Shown here: positions 24,001 through 36,805 of the stretch, in pieces
Numbering within the stretch: position 1 is the first letter of the stretch
Layout: each line of letters begins with the position of its first letter
Source: Anseranas semipalmata
Lineage: Eukaryota > Chordata > Aves > Anseriformes > Anseranatidae
Assembly (NCBI GenBank): GCA_013399115.1
Contig: VXAA01006455.1
Span: forward strand, 531,927-595,926
DNA length: 64,000 nt
Reading direction: 5' to 3'
Translations under genes and position numbers: made by a program
Notes under the pieces: model-generated
The model's database searches: none
Told to the model about the DNA's origin: nothing
What the model saw: only the letters and a program-made list of their open reading frames with translations

Positions 24001-25899
24001 TGCAATTGTGCACTGGTTGATACGATGCTTTCAGCTTTCCTGGCAGTCAGGGACTGTCAGAGAAATTATTCCTAAGAGGATCTAATTTTGTTTTCTGTCT
24101 TTTATAAGCATGGCTGATCAAAAACAATTGTTGTGGAAGGGATGCAACAGAAAGTTTTGTTTTAAGAAAACAGAAATAGTTGGGGTCTTTTACTGGGCTA
24201 TCTTTTTTTCACAGAAGGCACACACAGCTTTGTACCCTCAGTAACACCTTGTCTTGCAGAGAACTTAGCCCACATAAAAGCGTAAAGAAGAAATCACAAT
24301 TCTGATGAGGCAACCCAAGTTGCAGTTAGTTTCCAGGTTCCACTTTTTGACCCAAATCTTTCTTTTTATAGCTTTTTTAAGGGGGAGAGAGGAATGCTTA
24401 CTTCTTCTGTAAAAACTTAATGTAAAATGTAAGATAAAATTTAGACAACAATAAAATGTTTTAAATTTTCATAAAAAATATCTACACACATTGTTTTCCA
24501 GATAAACCTTATTCACAGCTGCTCTGGAAATAAAGGCATACTACAATAAGTCAAAAGTGTGATCTTTTATGTACTGCTCTTGCTCTAATGCACAAGATCA
24601 TGCCTCTCCTTCCCATGGCTGAACTGACAAAGTATTAAAACACACTACTTATACACAGTTAATGGGCTAATCCCTTTAGCTCAAATAACAAAACAGGCTT
24701 TCTGAGACCAAAGTCTTAGCCACCGTTCTGTAAGTTTAGTCAGTCACCCGGTATTTCAGGACAATTTAACCATCTCGGATCAACAGTAGCACAGATGCAG
24801 AGACTCCCAAAGCGACCTTCTGCCCAGTCACCCCAGGGCCCACCCGCGCTACAAGCCCCAGTGCTCCTCCGAACACACGACACCAACCACGAGTGCCCTT
24901 GAAGCAGAGTCCAAGACATTAGCGCCTGCTGGACCCAGTCGCAGAGGGACACGTTGATGTGTGCTGCAGACACCTTTGCACAGGGCCAGGCTGGGTTTTG
25001 CATGGGCTGTATCCATCCAGAGCTAACAGGACAAGCCAGGCCCAAGCTGACATGCCTCCACACAAGCCACTTGGACAATGCTTCCTCAGTCTGTAGGTTC
25101 TTGGAAATCATCTTAGCTGCAATGAAGAGCAGCACAGATGGATGCTCTGGCTGAGCAAATAATCCAAAAATCCTGTCTGATCTGCAGAAGTTAGCATTGG
25201 ATTAGCAGCTGCAGCGCAATGCTAGCCAAATTATGGACATGTTGGCTGTGCATAGTGGTCACTTAGCTGTCTCCCCTCCATACTGCATTATCTGTTTTTT
25301 TCAGGTTGTTTCAGCTCTCCACTTGTCCTGCATAATGGAGAATCAACTGTAATATGGAATTATGTTAAATGCTGGCAAAGGAATTCAGAAGCCACACAGT
25401 ATCTCTTGCTCTAAGATAGGGACAGTTTCCAAACGCAGCAAGCAATGTTATTCCTTTAAAAAAATGTATGCATAAAGTAACAGTCCAATTCACTGAACTT
25501 ACAGCATTGAAACTGTGTGTTTGGGACAGGAACACAGTTGGTGTAAATGGTCATGCTGGCATGCATGTGTGTGCACAAGCTCATATGCACCTACTCATGC
25601 TCTGCAGCAAATGAATTTTCTCAAAAATAGCTCATCATCAGCCAGCTCCTGGCCACTCTCTTCCCCAAGGGCTCTGCTGACTCTCCCTGTCACATGGCCT
25701 GGTGCACATCCATTACCTGAACAAGACACAGGTCAGAACTGTGAAACGATGGGTGTAACCTACAGGCTGATTTGGGGGTAGAAAAATCTCAGGCAAGATA
25801 TGATAATGCTTTCAGGTAAAGGCTTTTGCCTGCTTGGTATGTATCTGTCTGCTTTTCTCAGACTTCCTCGCTCTGGTACAAGTAAGGGGAACAAACAAA
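21086..25899. other. Non-coding DNA with a small GC-rich patch
   Basis: No gene is called. A moderately GC-rich segment at about 22,085-22,320 retains roughly nine CpGs and has a purine-rich GGGGCAGG... interior. Open frames over it (about 90 codons plus, 75 minus) are mirror shadows. The minus frame at 24,740-25,135 (131 codons) has no bias or borders. The rest is AT-rich. Confidence 0.5.
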
Positions 25900-26930
25900 T
25901 CTCTCCATGGGTGAACAGGCTTCAGCTAATATTCCCGATACATTTGTAGTCAAAGCTCTCTCCGTGAACAGAAACAGAGAAGGACTTCTTCACGAAACTA
26001 GCAAGTTCACCTGCTTAAATCAGTTATTGGGAAGAAAAACTTTAAGCTTTGATCTCGACAGTGCCAAGGATAATAGTTTCCCGTTTCGGGGATTAATAAA
26101 GACAATCCCCAAACGGGGCTGGATAACACATACTTGCTTATTTGGGGCAACATTTCTTAATTGTAACCTCAAGTAGTACTCAGGTGAAAGGCTGACATTT
26201 GAGAGCAAGCAGCACTGAGATGAGCAAGGCCGTTACTTCTTACTGCCTAACACGACTACGGAGCTCACAGAACACTGCCGCAAGACGTTCGTTCACCCGT
26301 ACTGCTCCTTTCAGAAGAAGAAACATCTCATCTCCTCTGTTTTGGTCTATATTAAAATGCTCCTATTAAAGCTGAAATCTGAATCAGATATGTAACTCTT
26401 ACCACTCTCTACTTTGAAAAGGCATTTCCTTTTGTTCAGAATTGCTTCACTATAGAACAGTCTGTGCTAAGGGAAAAATGGGAATCTCCTGCTGTTGCTA
26501 GCATACACCAGAGATCTACCATAGATAAAAGAGATGCTAAAAAACACAGTGAAAACTGTTCTGGCAGTACAGCTCTTCTGCATCCACTGGTTAATGATTT
26601 AAACTAAATCTGCTTTCCTTAAAGCTCTTTACCCACAAATCTCTCTCTGCCCACCTAAGCCATTACAGCTTTCTTAGTGACTGCTCCTCACCTGTCTGTT
26701 AGCTCTGTTTAAGCAGGTTATCTGATGCAAAAGCACTGGAGTAAATCAGCAATTTGAGGGTGAAAATGCAAATGCTGTGGTTATCAGAGCTAACAGAGCC
26801 GGCCTGTCTGCAAGCCTTTGTATGCACGCGGGAATGACTTTGCTCGCCGAAGCTTGGGAAGGCTCCGTCATGTTAAGCCCCAATACGCTGCACTCTGACG
26901 TCCTCGCAAGAGTGAGGTGTGCAATTAAAG
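25900..26930. other. CpG-retaining, possibly conserved non-coding segment
   Basis: CpG is unusually frequent for this window. I count about 14 in 25,900-26,310 and about 8 in 26,800-26,920 (GCCGGC, CACGCGGG, CTCGCCGAAGC, CTCCGTC, GACGTCCTCGC). Several frames on both strands are open across these patches, so coding potential cannot be decided by openness. A conserved regulatory element or short exons are both possible. A hairpin at 26,080-26,118 lies inside. Confidence 0.3.
26080..26118. other. Stem-loop (about 14 bp, one bulge)
   Basis: CCCGTTTCGGGGATT (26,080-26,094) pairs with AATCCCCAAACGGGG (26,104-26,118) through a 9-nt loop, with a single extra base in one arm. The stem is GC-rich and contains two CpGs on the left arm. 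It is shorter than a typical pre-miRNA stem. Confidence 0.75.
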
Positions 26931-29106
26931 CTCAGGATATTTTTTTCTAAGCTGATTTGAGCCTACCTGAGCAGGTGAGATGGAGCTCACTAACTGCCAT
27001 GGGTATGGGGGGTTATGGGGAGCTAGGTTTTTAAACAAGGGCTCTGCAGTGACGTGGCAGCCCTGTAGTGAGAAAAGTCACCCAAACCCACCCTCGGTCC
27101 ACAGACACAGAACATTATTCACCTTAGCCTCACTGCTTGTATCTGGGTACTGGCTCTACATTGGACTCTTTTTGTCTTTAAATTCTTTGTTTTAAGCAAA
27201 AAGGCAATGGCAGCAACTGAAAGGCATAATGGCTTGCAAACCATTCCTTCTCCCCAGCCCCCACACCATAAAAAAGCATAACAGGTTTCAGCAGCTCCAC
27301 AGAAACGCCAACTTAAACTCATTATTTTATTCACCCAGGGTAACGCTAGCCCCAGCATTTCTCTCCTCTTGTTCTTTCCAATCACTGCCCCAGATAAACA
27401 GGCCTGAGTTATGGTTCACAGACTCTGTTCACCACATGCTCCTCTTCATCACAGTTTCATTTCTAATGAAGGTTTTGACACTGGTAAAGTAAATGATAAT
27501 CTGCTACTCAACTTCTAATTAAGCATACCGAGCTGATAGTGATAACCTTAGCATCCCTGGCTGACTTTTCACTTTAGAGGCCCTCGAGGTTTCCAATTCA
27601 ATTTCTAGCTTCTCCGATCACACAAGAATAATTAGGTTGAAAATGCAAGTAGTGCAATATGGCACACGTCCTCAGCTGTACTGCAGTACTGACTGTAAGC
27701 CTGAGGTGGCAGAAACAAAATCCTGTCAAGGGAGAAAGCCTGAAACTTCAACCAACAGGATACAGATGCTTTTTCATTTCAGTCATGTATTTGACCCATC
27801 ACAAAGCATCAGCAGACTTCCAATCATTGCTTTTCTCTTTGTCCAAAAGCCTTGTTTTCCATTAGAGAAGGGGTGTAAACTTAACTACTGATCCTTCTCT
27901 GCTTGGTTGTACCATACAGGATCTAAACAAAACTGTCTTCCACATTTTTATGGAATTAGCATCTTACATGTTTAGAAATCTGAACATTCTCCTATAACTG
28001 TAGATTTTGTAAAGTTTCATCTTGTTAAATGTTCTGTGAATTTCTTCATTTCCTTCACAGATTAATTGGCCATGAGGCACAACAGTATCATTTGACAGGA
28101 CTGTAAATTATGTGAAAACACCACCTATGTGTCATATAAAAAGTGTGTTGAGAAGCATAGGGTTTGGAGTCTCAACATAAACAGAAAACACAGGGAAGAA
28201 ACGTAAAGTTTGTGTGTTTTCTTCTACTGGGTATGTTTCTATAAGGTATCAAAAACTGCCGAATGCCCTGACCACTCTAAGGGGTATTGAGTCATTGGAC
28301 TTCAGTGCTCAGATGTACTTTGGAAATTCTCACCCTGATACGGGAGTGCCATACTCACCGCTCAAATCATATGTGCATATTCATCTCTAGTTCAACCCCC
28401 ACGCACAGTCGAATGGCTGGCTTTGGAAAATGCCCAAGTTGCAAATAAAGTTACAGCAACTCTAGATTGATACTCTTAAAAAGAAAGCAACACCAGAAAA
28501 ATTATGCTTTTACGTGAATGGTATCTAAAATATGATTATCATATCTTAGATCAATGCAAAGCACTAACCATTGCATCACAGATATCACTGGTTGGAATGA
28601 ATGAATATATGTGAAATATTTTAAGAGAAAATACTGCACTTCCAGCTCCAGAGGTGTAGCTTGGCCATATATTACGCAAATGTACAACACGAAGTATTGG
28701 TATGGGAGGAGACAAAGGCTGTATTTGCATGATAAAGTTTTCCCTTGTGCTCCCATCTGCAATCAAAAGCTCACACGAAATTTAAAAAGCCAGTAATAGC
28801 TTAAAACTGGATGGGAAACTGCATGCTGTGCTTTTAGAATTTCAGAGGCAAGTGCAACAGACAACAAAATTCACCACCTGTAGAAAATGTACTCTCTATA
28901 TTTACATTTATATTGAAATGTATAGAAAGTAGTAAGTGATACCAAAGACCTGGTGCTAGGGTCTGTATTGTTATCCTTCCTCATTTACTCTGATACCATG
29001 TTTTATCTTACAACGTACATACTGTTTGTACTGTGGCACATTTAATATCATAATGTAAATCTGAAGTTCAGAAAGTAGCGGAAAATAGTGCAGCACCTCA
29101 GTGTTA

Positions 29107-29111
29107 NNNNN
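29107..29111. other. Assembly gap (5 N)
   Basis: Five consecutive N. The true gap size is unknown. Confidence 0.99.
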
Positions 29112-32049
29112 AACTTTTTACTCAATCTTATAGTAGGCTTTTTATAATTTGAAAAACACTTGTAATTTCACATTTTTTTCCCAAATGAAAATTGAGAGTG
29201 CAGGCAGATACATCAATTTATTATGTTACCAATTAAGGACACAGTTCTACATTTCTTCTACAAAGAATGTATACAACTAGAGGGTATTTTTTTCAAGTCA
29301 TACTTCATCGGATTTTTTATCCTTTTCTCTTGGGTAATTCCCATCAAATATAATAAGGATGAAACCAATAAAAATCTGAAATAAATTAAACAAACTCTAT
29401 AGAAATTACTGTAAACTACACACGGGTCATAGGAGAGTTCAAAGAAATATTTATGTAACTGAGTTCTATAGCAGAGCAGCATTACCCTTTTAAATCCTAT
29501 AAGCTGCTTTAAGTCTATCAGTAGGAGATAGCCCTCTACCAAATTCTACAGGACTTTTGAATTAATTAAACAAACACCCCAGCTCTCCCCAGGAGCGATC
29601 TAAAAGGGAACATGAAGGAAAAAGCAGTGACAAGTGTTCAGAAGAATACCTCATTTTAGCTTTGTACTTTAATAGGTTGTTATAAACAGAGGTGCAAGTA
29701 AAGGCAGCAGGGAAGCAGGCAGGAAAAGACAATCACGAAAGCTCACTTTTTACACCTTAGTAGCTGATAGGAAATGGTGAAGTACACAGCAAATGAATGA
29801 ATAATTTAAATATTCTTACTATAATAGACCACATGATGGAAAACTATCCGTGAAAAGAAGGACACAATGAGATATGAGGTATATTAGCATAAGAAAGTAC
29901 TGAGCTGGCAAAAACCGGAGGCATTCGTGCTGGCCCTTATTCTAGGGGTCTCAATCAGACAGAACTCTTAGGAAAATTCAAGTTTTGCTTAATGGTCTTT
30001 ATTTGGTGGACAGTGAAAGGGAATGGGGAAGGGAATTTTTTGTTTCCTTTTTTAGCTGGAAAAATATGATTGACCAGCAGTAAATCAATGACACCAAAAG
30101 GGTATTTTAAAAGCCAAGAATTCAAAGATACTAGGATAATAACAAATCCAGAAGTGGAGCTGTTTGTACAAACATTTCTGAAGGCTTTCTTGCTTCATTT
30201 AAAATGCAAGGCACTTGTCTTGGAAATGATAAATTGAGACAATACTTTCAGGCTCCCCTGGTGCCATTACACCCAATCATACAGGGTGACATTTCTTTGA
30301 TTTCCACTCTAAGACTTCATTACATCTTATATAATTTCCCACCAAAAAGAACTCGGAAGGGAATAATTCAGCTAGTGTACAAGTGTATTTCTCTATGTCT
30401 ACATCTCTCTTCCATGTATATTAATAATTGACATGCTCATGTAAATTGACAAAATGATCGTTCTCATTTTAGTCTAACTTTGGTAATCAAACTGCAGTCT
30501 TCTTTATGTTTTAAACAAACTGTGAATAAAATTGCTATAGCTTTATAATAATAAAAAAATTCATCCAACAGTTCGTGGTTCTGGTGTTTGAAACTGCTAA
30601 CCTAGCCTTCAGTGACCTCTGTCAGGTTCTGACTTAGCCCACACAAGCCATCCGTGCTGAACATGCAAGGCTGAGTACCAAGAAAACCACCCGGCAGTCC
30701 AGGCACTTTCTCATAGGCTTATTCAGAACTAATCTGACTTATTATGAAGCTCCTGAGTCAAACAGCCACTGTGGACAACCAGAAGTACAGGACCGTGTAG
30801 AATGGGGTCTGATGGCAATACAAGTCTCAGTACTATGGTATTACCATCCTTATTCTTCTAGACAACTCTTAGAAATGCGTTTGAAAAGCTCTCTTGCCCA
30901 TTTATCCACTAAATGTCTTTCCTGCTTGAATACTTCATTGCCTCTTGCATCCACAATGCAGGCTTGTGGTGTTTTGAAAAAAGAATTGTTATCCATCTTC
31001 AAAGGTTTTGCTGCGTTTTTCAAAACCCAGTGAAGCGTATATTACAAAGGAAAAAATGTAAACCAAGAGTGGTGTGCTAGCCACTGACACAGTAGGGCTG
31101 CAATTCAGAGAGGATTACCAATTCCTTAACACTGCCTTTGCAGTCCCTGTCTGTTACAGTGTATTGGGGAGATTGTTCTGAAACTATCAAGGTCAAAAGT
31201 AGACATTATCCTGGAAGTAAACTGCAAGTTATTTAACAGCAGAGCTCCCCAGTACAACACTTACTCTTTATCAAAGAGAAAATATACATGTATCTTCACT
31301 TAGTTTTTGCCTAATGGTATATGTCTCCGTGTATTGACTGTTCTGCTACTCCATCCTAACATCCTATCAAATCTGCACAGCTGCTTCCACATACACAGTT
31401 CTCTTTTACTAAGACTTGTTAAACACCCCTACTGTGATAGCAGCAGACCATGACCCACAGCAAAGAAAAAGCAGAACGGTGTGTGAAAGTTCATAATGTC
31501 AGCAAATATCCATGACGGTATTGGTTTTCTCACCTTTTTTTCAGAAAAGCTTTACAGATATTTCCTCATCCCACAAAAGACATGTTGCTGATTCATCAGC
31601 ATCCTTCTACCCCTGCATCCCTCCTGCTGCCTCCTGTGGTGCCAGTGTAGAGCCCAAACTAATAAAACCAGCAGATCTATTAGCCTGGACTTTGTTACAT
31701 ACCCAGCTTCTTGTGTGGGTGGGTACCACCAGGACAGCATGCAGTCCCTGCTGGAAACTGGTGAACAACAGAGAAGTTTGAGTCAACTCATCAAGCTAAT
31801 TTTGTTTATGCTTCTGTCATAATTGAGCCTCCATATTTTCTTATGCTAATCCTCAAAGATTACCATCATGGTTATACAGCTGTTAATACCACATCTGCCT
31901 AGTCCCAATTTACCTGGCAGTACAATTTGCTCTGACTGGGAAAAAAACATACAATCGTGTTTCTCTTGACCTAGCCAAATCACTAGAAAGAGCGTTCATG
32001 TTGGCTTTTCTGTGAATGGTAAGGGGACAGATTATACTTGATCTAGCTG

Positions 32050-32071
32050 AAAAAAAAAAAAAAAAAAAAAA
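32050..32071 (+). repeat. Poly-A run (A22)
   Basis: Twenty-two consecutive A. No retroposed body is evident upstream. Confidence 0.9.
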
Positions 32072-34544
32072 CTGCAAGGGCAAATTAGCCCTTCACGTAC
32101 CTTAAACAAACATGAACTGGTAGAGCAGCTTGGCGTCATTTCAGTGATTTGTACCATTTACCTGGTGGTTGTCATCTGCTTCTGGGTGGCCTCAAAACGA
32201 ATTCACCAATTTGTGAAATCACTGCCTGGCACTCTTTTTCACTTGGTGCTCCCCCTTGAAAGAAACACTTCTGATGTTGAAAGATCCCGGTTCAGAAATC
32301 ACTACTGTTTTCTGCTAACATGGATCAATGCTGCGATGGCAGCCATTATAGAGAGAAATGAACACAGTGCTCTGTACTTCCAACCAACTATTCTATGATT
32401 CCTTCCTGCCTTTAAAAGACTCATTACCCTGAAACAAATAGTTTTTATTATTGATGGCTTGGCCCTTCATAGATCTGTTGGTTTCTGTAGGCATCTAAAC
32501 CTAATCTTTGGGCACCTTCTGAACATAGAGAAGATTCTTCCCAAACCAACACTTGACACTGAACCAAATGCTTATTTCAATTATTTCGATGGTGGTTGAA
32601 ACAGAGGGATATACACTGCTGTGCCAACATTGGCACATCACGGATGTGTTCCATCACTATCTATGAATAGAAAACAGCACAAAGGGGCAACATGTTGGAA
32701 GTTTTTTTACATTTTATGACTATTCTTTAAAAACTCAGATCAGTACTTCAGAGATTCCATTTCAGACACTTCATCAGTACAAATATGACATTTTCCACAA
32801 TCCTTCTTTTGGAGTAGACATTATGTATACAGTGGAACATGTCCCTTTCTTTGTCAAGAGAATTAGCCACTTTTCTGCAAAGTAACTTCACAAACCAGTG
32901 AGGTTGCACTGACTTATGGTTAGTATTTTTGGTTTTAAAGATGAAAGGTCACTGACTAAAAACTGTGATGACTGCACATGGCATATGCACCACGGGACAT
33001 GCAAAGAAGCATGAATCAGTTTCTGCTATTAATTAAAGTGAAAAAAATGACTTTTTAATGTATAATTGCAGCTTTCTTTTCAGGTGCAATAAAAACAGGT
33101 CTAAACATTACCCTTCGTCTGTCTTTTTCTCTTCTTTGCTCTAGAAACCATGCTTCTGTTTCTCACAAAGAAAGAAAAGAAACATCCCAGCCTGATTACT
33201 TCATGTTACTGCAGGTTTGCCATGATGTTTAGGGATAAGAAATATTTAACCTGTAACTAGCTTCTCAGTGCTGTTTTCTCCAGCTGGCATGCCATTTGCC
33301 ATAGAATTATTAATTAGTTTCATGACCCTGCCAGAACTAGAGGATCCAGTACTCTTACCGAACCATCTGCAACACTGTTTAGGAATTTAATTTCCAAAAG
33401 TGATTTCTTATTCCTTTCAAGAAATGCTTATGCAAGTAATTTTTGAGTTGGGACTGAAATGGCTGGAGAAGGAAGCCCAGTAAATAACCTCCAAACAAAT
33501 ATCCTGTACAGCAAAAGCACAAGCTATCCAGAGCGTTTCAAGCACCATTTAGTTTTCTTTGCATATTATTCAGATTGGTAAGCCCTGAACCCTCCAGCTG
33601 TTTCCACTCCGAGAAGTTGCTAAAAGAGGCAGCATGAGGTTCCTTTCTCACTGTCTTTCAATTACCCTGAGCAAATTAACTCTGGCTTCAAATTCACAAG
33701 ATTTTTCTTCTCCTACTGCCAGACCAAAACGCTCAAGCTGAAAGAAAGCTGTGCCCTTTCTGGCTCGCATGTTCAGCGCCAACGGGAGCTCTGGTGTAGG
33801 TGAGCTGCCTGGTGCCGCCTGCCTTCATGCAGAGGAGGCACGCACAGCTCCATGCCTCCTGGAGGAAAAATAGTAATGTGTGGGCCAAGAAACCCTCCCC
33901 TCCCATGGCTTTATGGGTTCTGTAATGCTAATGGGACTCAGAAGTAGTAAAAACATATTACTGTCACTACAGCTAATGGCTCTAAGTTGGAATACACACA
34001 AAGAGCAAACTCAGAAAAAGAGAAAGACACAGTCCAGCAAGAGTAACGTTTGTTGATGTAAAGCACAGCCTACCTTATTTGTAAGGCACTCAAAAAGTAG
34101 TGACAATCACATATGACAAACAATTGTATTCTCTCTGTCTCAACCTCTGTGCAAAGTTTGTCATTTAATGTAAGCTACAATCTTTTAAGAGCATCAAAAA
34201 CTGCAGGGTCCACAATTACACAAAATCATTGCACATTTGTAAACTGATACAGGAGCCAAAAAGCCCTTTTCAACAGTGATCTCCTATTTGGTCAGTTGCA
34301 AATCTGTTGATTCTGGGAGGAAAAATGACTCTTAAAATAACAAGGTGTTTGGCCCAAATCCTCATGCTTTGCATGAATTTCCACTTCAGCTTAGTAAACT
34401 GCAAGAGCCTGAACCACAAAACTGGAACTGAGTTCCCAATGCAGCAGAAGACTGCTAATAGTTTTAGTCTTAATCCCAAGATACTACTTTTTTAAGAAGC
34501 AAACCACGTCCAGCTATTCAGTTCTGGTCATGGTACCACGCCGC

Positions 34545-34621
34545 TCAGTAAGTCACCTCCCGGCTGCATGGGAAGCTCTGATGAAGGCCACGCTGGTACG
34601 GATAGCGCTGGCTAGGTGAGC
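34545..34621 (-). CDS. Speculative terminal exon, unknown product
   Basis: Read on the minus strand, a CTTTCTGCAG acceptor-like sequence (AG at 34,622-34,623) precedes a CpG-retaining patch with about seven CpGs in 110 bp. The patch is open in two frames. One starts in phase 0 and stops at TGA 34,553-34,555 after 22 codons. The other starts after two bases and stops at 34,545-34,547 after 24 codons. The phase-0 frame would follow the 36.75 kb candidate. The alternative frame is Tyr/Gln/Arg-rich and ends VTY. No polyadenylation site was identified downstream. I recognise neither peptide. A conserved non-coding element, or an exon on the plus strand ending at CTAG|GTGAGC, is also possible. Confidence 0.18.
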
Positions 34622-36747
34622 CTGCAGAAAGCGTTATACAAGTCAGGTAGGGCCCGTCAGGTAGTAGAGCAATGATGCACAATTAATGTATTAACAACAA
34701 CAGTACAACTATAAAATCATATGCAAATAGCACTCCATTTACCATACACTAGCCCACAGGCAGACAGGCGGCAATAAATCCATAGCATTTTCCAGATCTT
34801 ATCTACACAAGTAGAATATGTACAGGGAGGCCGCAGATACATAGTGCAGAGCCACGAATTGGTAAAATTTCATATTTCAACAATAGAAAGATTAATAAAT
34901 AAATAGCAAATAGATAAGATGCCACATCAGCAAAATGCTAAACAAAGCACTATCTATATTTAAATACATATATCCTTCTTTTTTTTTCAGAAAAAAAAAA
35001 AAAAAAACAACAAGGGATGTTAGGGCTGAGATTCTTGAATGCTGAGCTCATGCTAAAACCAGAAGGAAATTAAGAACGACCTTGTACAAGTGAACCAGCA
35101 AATGATGCTCATTAACAACCAGCCCTAGCAAGGCAATCTTGGAGGGAACCTCAGGTACAGGCAGTGAGGGTTACCATGGCCACTGGTTCAGGGACATTTA
35201 GGAGATGCATAAGAACAGTAAAGGGAATTGTGTCAACAGCATTAAACATACATTAAGAAAATACTGAACTAACATTTATTTAATGGAGAAAGGCTCTCCA
35301 TTAGTGCTATTCAGAACTGCTTTGTGCGTAGAAGTATTGATTTCATACTTTTGCTTGGTAACTCCTTCCCCTCCAGCTGTCAATAAGGATCATAACACAA
35401 AGGCTTTGTGTACAAATGGTGCCAGAAAACTCTGTGGCAGATTGATTTTCTCTCTTTCTTACTGACAGATTACGTCAACTGAAATACCTCTTAATAATTT
35501 TAATTAGTTTCTTCCTTTTTTTTTTTTTTTTAGGTCAATTGAAATTTAATTAAAATTATCTCTGTAAAGGAACAAGGCTTGCCTAGTGCTGTTCAGCATC
35601 ATTTATTCAGAGCAAGCTACACTCAGATGAGTGTCCGGTGGCCCATGACACTGTGTACAATTTATAATCCAAATGCCAAAAGGAAAAGAGAGAGAGAAAA
35701 TAAATTTGATTTTAATAGGAATATGGAGTTAATGAGTATGAATTCTTCTTATGTTACTATCTAAACTACCTTGTCCGGCATCCAGTTAATTATCAGCTAT
35801 AGCCTCAAACAGAGAGAGTTATTTTACACAGTTTTGGTAAAGGTAAAGCCTTCGTTACCTCTGCAAATAAAGAAAGACTTATTCCATGTAGGTTAGAATA
35901 GAAACTGAAAGAAGATGAAACCCTTAGCTAAGAGGTTACCTCTGAGACTAAAAAGGCCACAAGATATTCACACTGGGTGGTTTGGAGGATTTATGGTATG
36001 CTTATGAAAACTGCGCAATCTCTAGCATACACTGCTCTTTTTCTGACAGAAGTAGAAGAATCAGCCTTTCTATGCCAAGTCATAAAGTCCCAAAAGGTTG
36101 AGAAATGGAGGAGCACAAGAAAGCCAAGCCGAGATGCCATCACTTAACTATCCCGGGGACAGAGACACAAAGGGACATGACAGCCCCGGTGCTACCAGAT
36201 GATCCCAAGCAGAGACAGCCCTCCTGGCCCAGGTGTGCTGACTTCATGGTCAGATCAATCTGGCAGAGCTGCACCCAGCAGCAGATGACAACAAGGGGGA
36301 AGACATGGCCAGAGTTGTACATGAAGGGCTGGCAATTTAGCATCAAAATCTTTGTAGACTGTGCTCGTCTATTTGTAGAACAGACAACAGAAGACTGTGT
36401 TTGTCTGTTTGTAGAATAGTTTGTCACTGCCAAAAGCCAGACAGACTTTCTTATACAGCACTGTAGACGTTGTACGTGCCTTCACGCTGCAAAAACTGTT
36501 CATAAGGACAGCAATCCCAATCTCCCTAGCATGAGAAAAACTCCACTCCTTCAATCCCAGCTACAGCAGACAAATCCCGTAGATAAAAACAACTAGCAGT
36601 ATAGAGACATACCAGGTATCAACAGGTGCACTGTTTCTGATCTGCGTGCAGTTTTGTTCCTTTCGTTCATTCCTTTAACGGGTTACCTACTCCTTCCTGT
36701 CCGCTACACTGGAAAGCCTATTATGAGTAAATGCATTTCCTACAAAC
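34622..36747. other. Non-coding AT-rich DNA
   Basis: No gene is supported. It holds an A17 run at 34,991-35,007, a T16 run followed by AGGTC near 35,517-35,535 and a small two-unit tandem repeat at 36,356. Frames on both strands at 36,105-36,554 are mutually overlapping shadows. Confidence 0.5.
36356..36420 (+). repeat. Two-unit 36-bp tandem duplication
   Basis: AGACTGTGCTCGTCTATTTG (36,356) and AGACTGTGTTTGTCTGTTTG (36,392) head two adjacent units 36 bp apart. Both continue TAGAAYA. The copies have diverged at several positions. Confidence 0.7.
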
Positions 36748-36805
36748 CTGGCGATGGCATGGCAATTTCTTCGTATCTGGGTTGTCAATACAAATCCGGC
36801 TTGGT
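36748..36805 (-). CDS. Speculative internal exon, unknown product
   Basis: On the minus strand a CAG|GTTTGT donor-like site sits at 36,746-36,750 (weak beyond GT). Acceptor-like CTGCCAG at 36,806-36,812, or ATGCAG at 36,826-36,831, defines a 58-nt or 78-nt block. Only one frame is open through the block and into its donor. In the 58-nt version the block begins with one base completing a codon. That matches the two bases left over by the exon at 61,549-61,715, so the junction codon would be AGA, Arg. The encoded stretch includes Arg-Ile-Cys-Ile-Asp-Asn-Pro. The patch keeps CpGs (GGCGAT, TTCGTA, TCCGGC). The ORF without splicing is only 37 codons, so chance is a real alternative. Confidence 0.2.

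Larger units (their letters stand above)
26931..34544. other. Non-coding AT-rich DNA with an assembly gap
   Basis: I see no supported exon or transposon. The stretch contains a 5-N gap at 29,107 and an A22 run at 32,050-32,071. It also has a CTTCCAACCAACTATTCTATGATTC string at 32,374 that mimics the last 25 bp of CR1 without any CR1 body upstream. Short open frames are chance. Confidence 0.55.

Noticed and set aside
24740..25135. 131-codon minus ORF
   Set aside because: Trp/Cys/Gly-rich translation typical of an antisense or random frame, and no supporting borders.
31520..31545. Plus-strand acceptor-like CTCACCTTTTTTTCAG
   Set aside because: No coding-like exon with a donor follows. T-rich tracts ending in CAG are common here.
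32374..32398. CR1-like terminal string CTTCCAACC...ATTCTATGATTC
   Set aside because: No CR1 sequence precedes it. A 25-bp match to a repeat tail may be chance or too short to annotate as an insertion.
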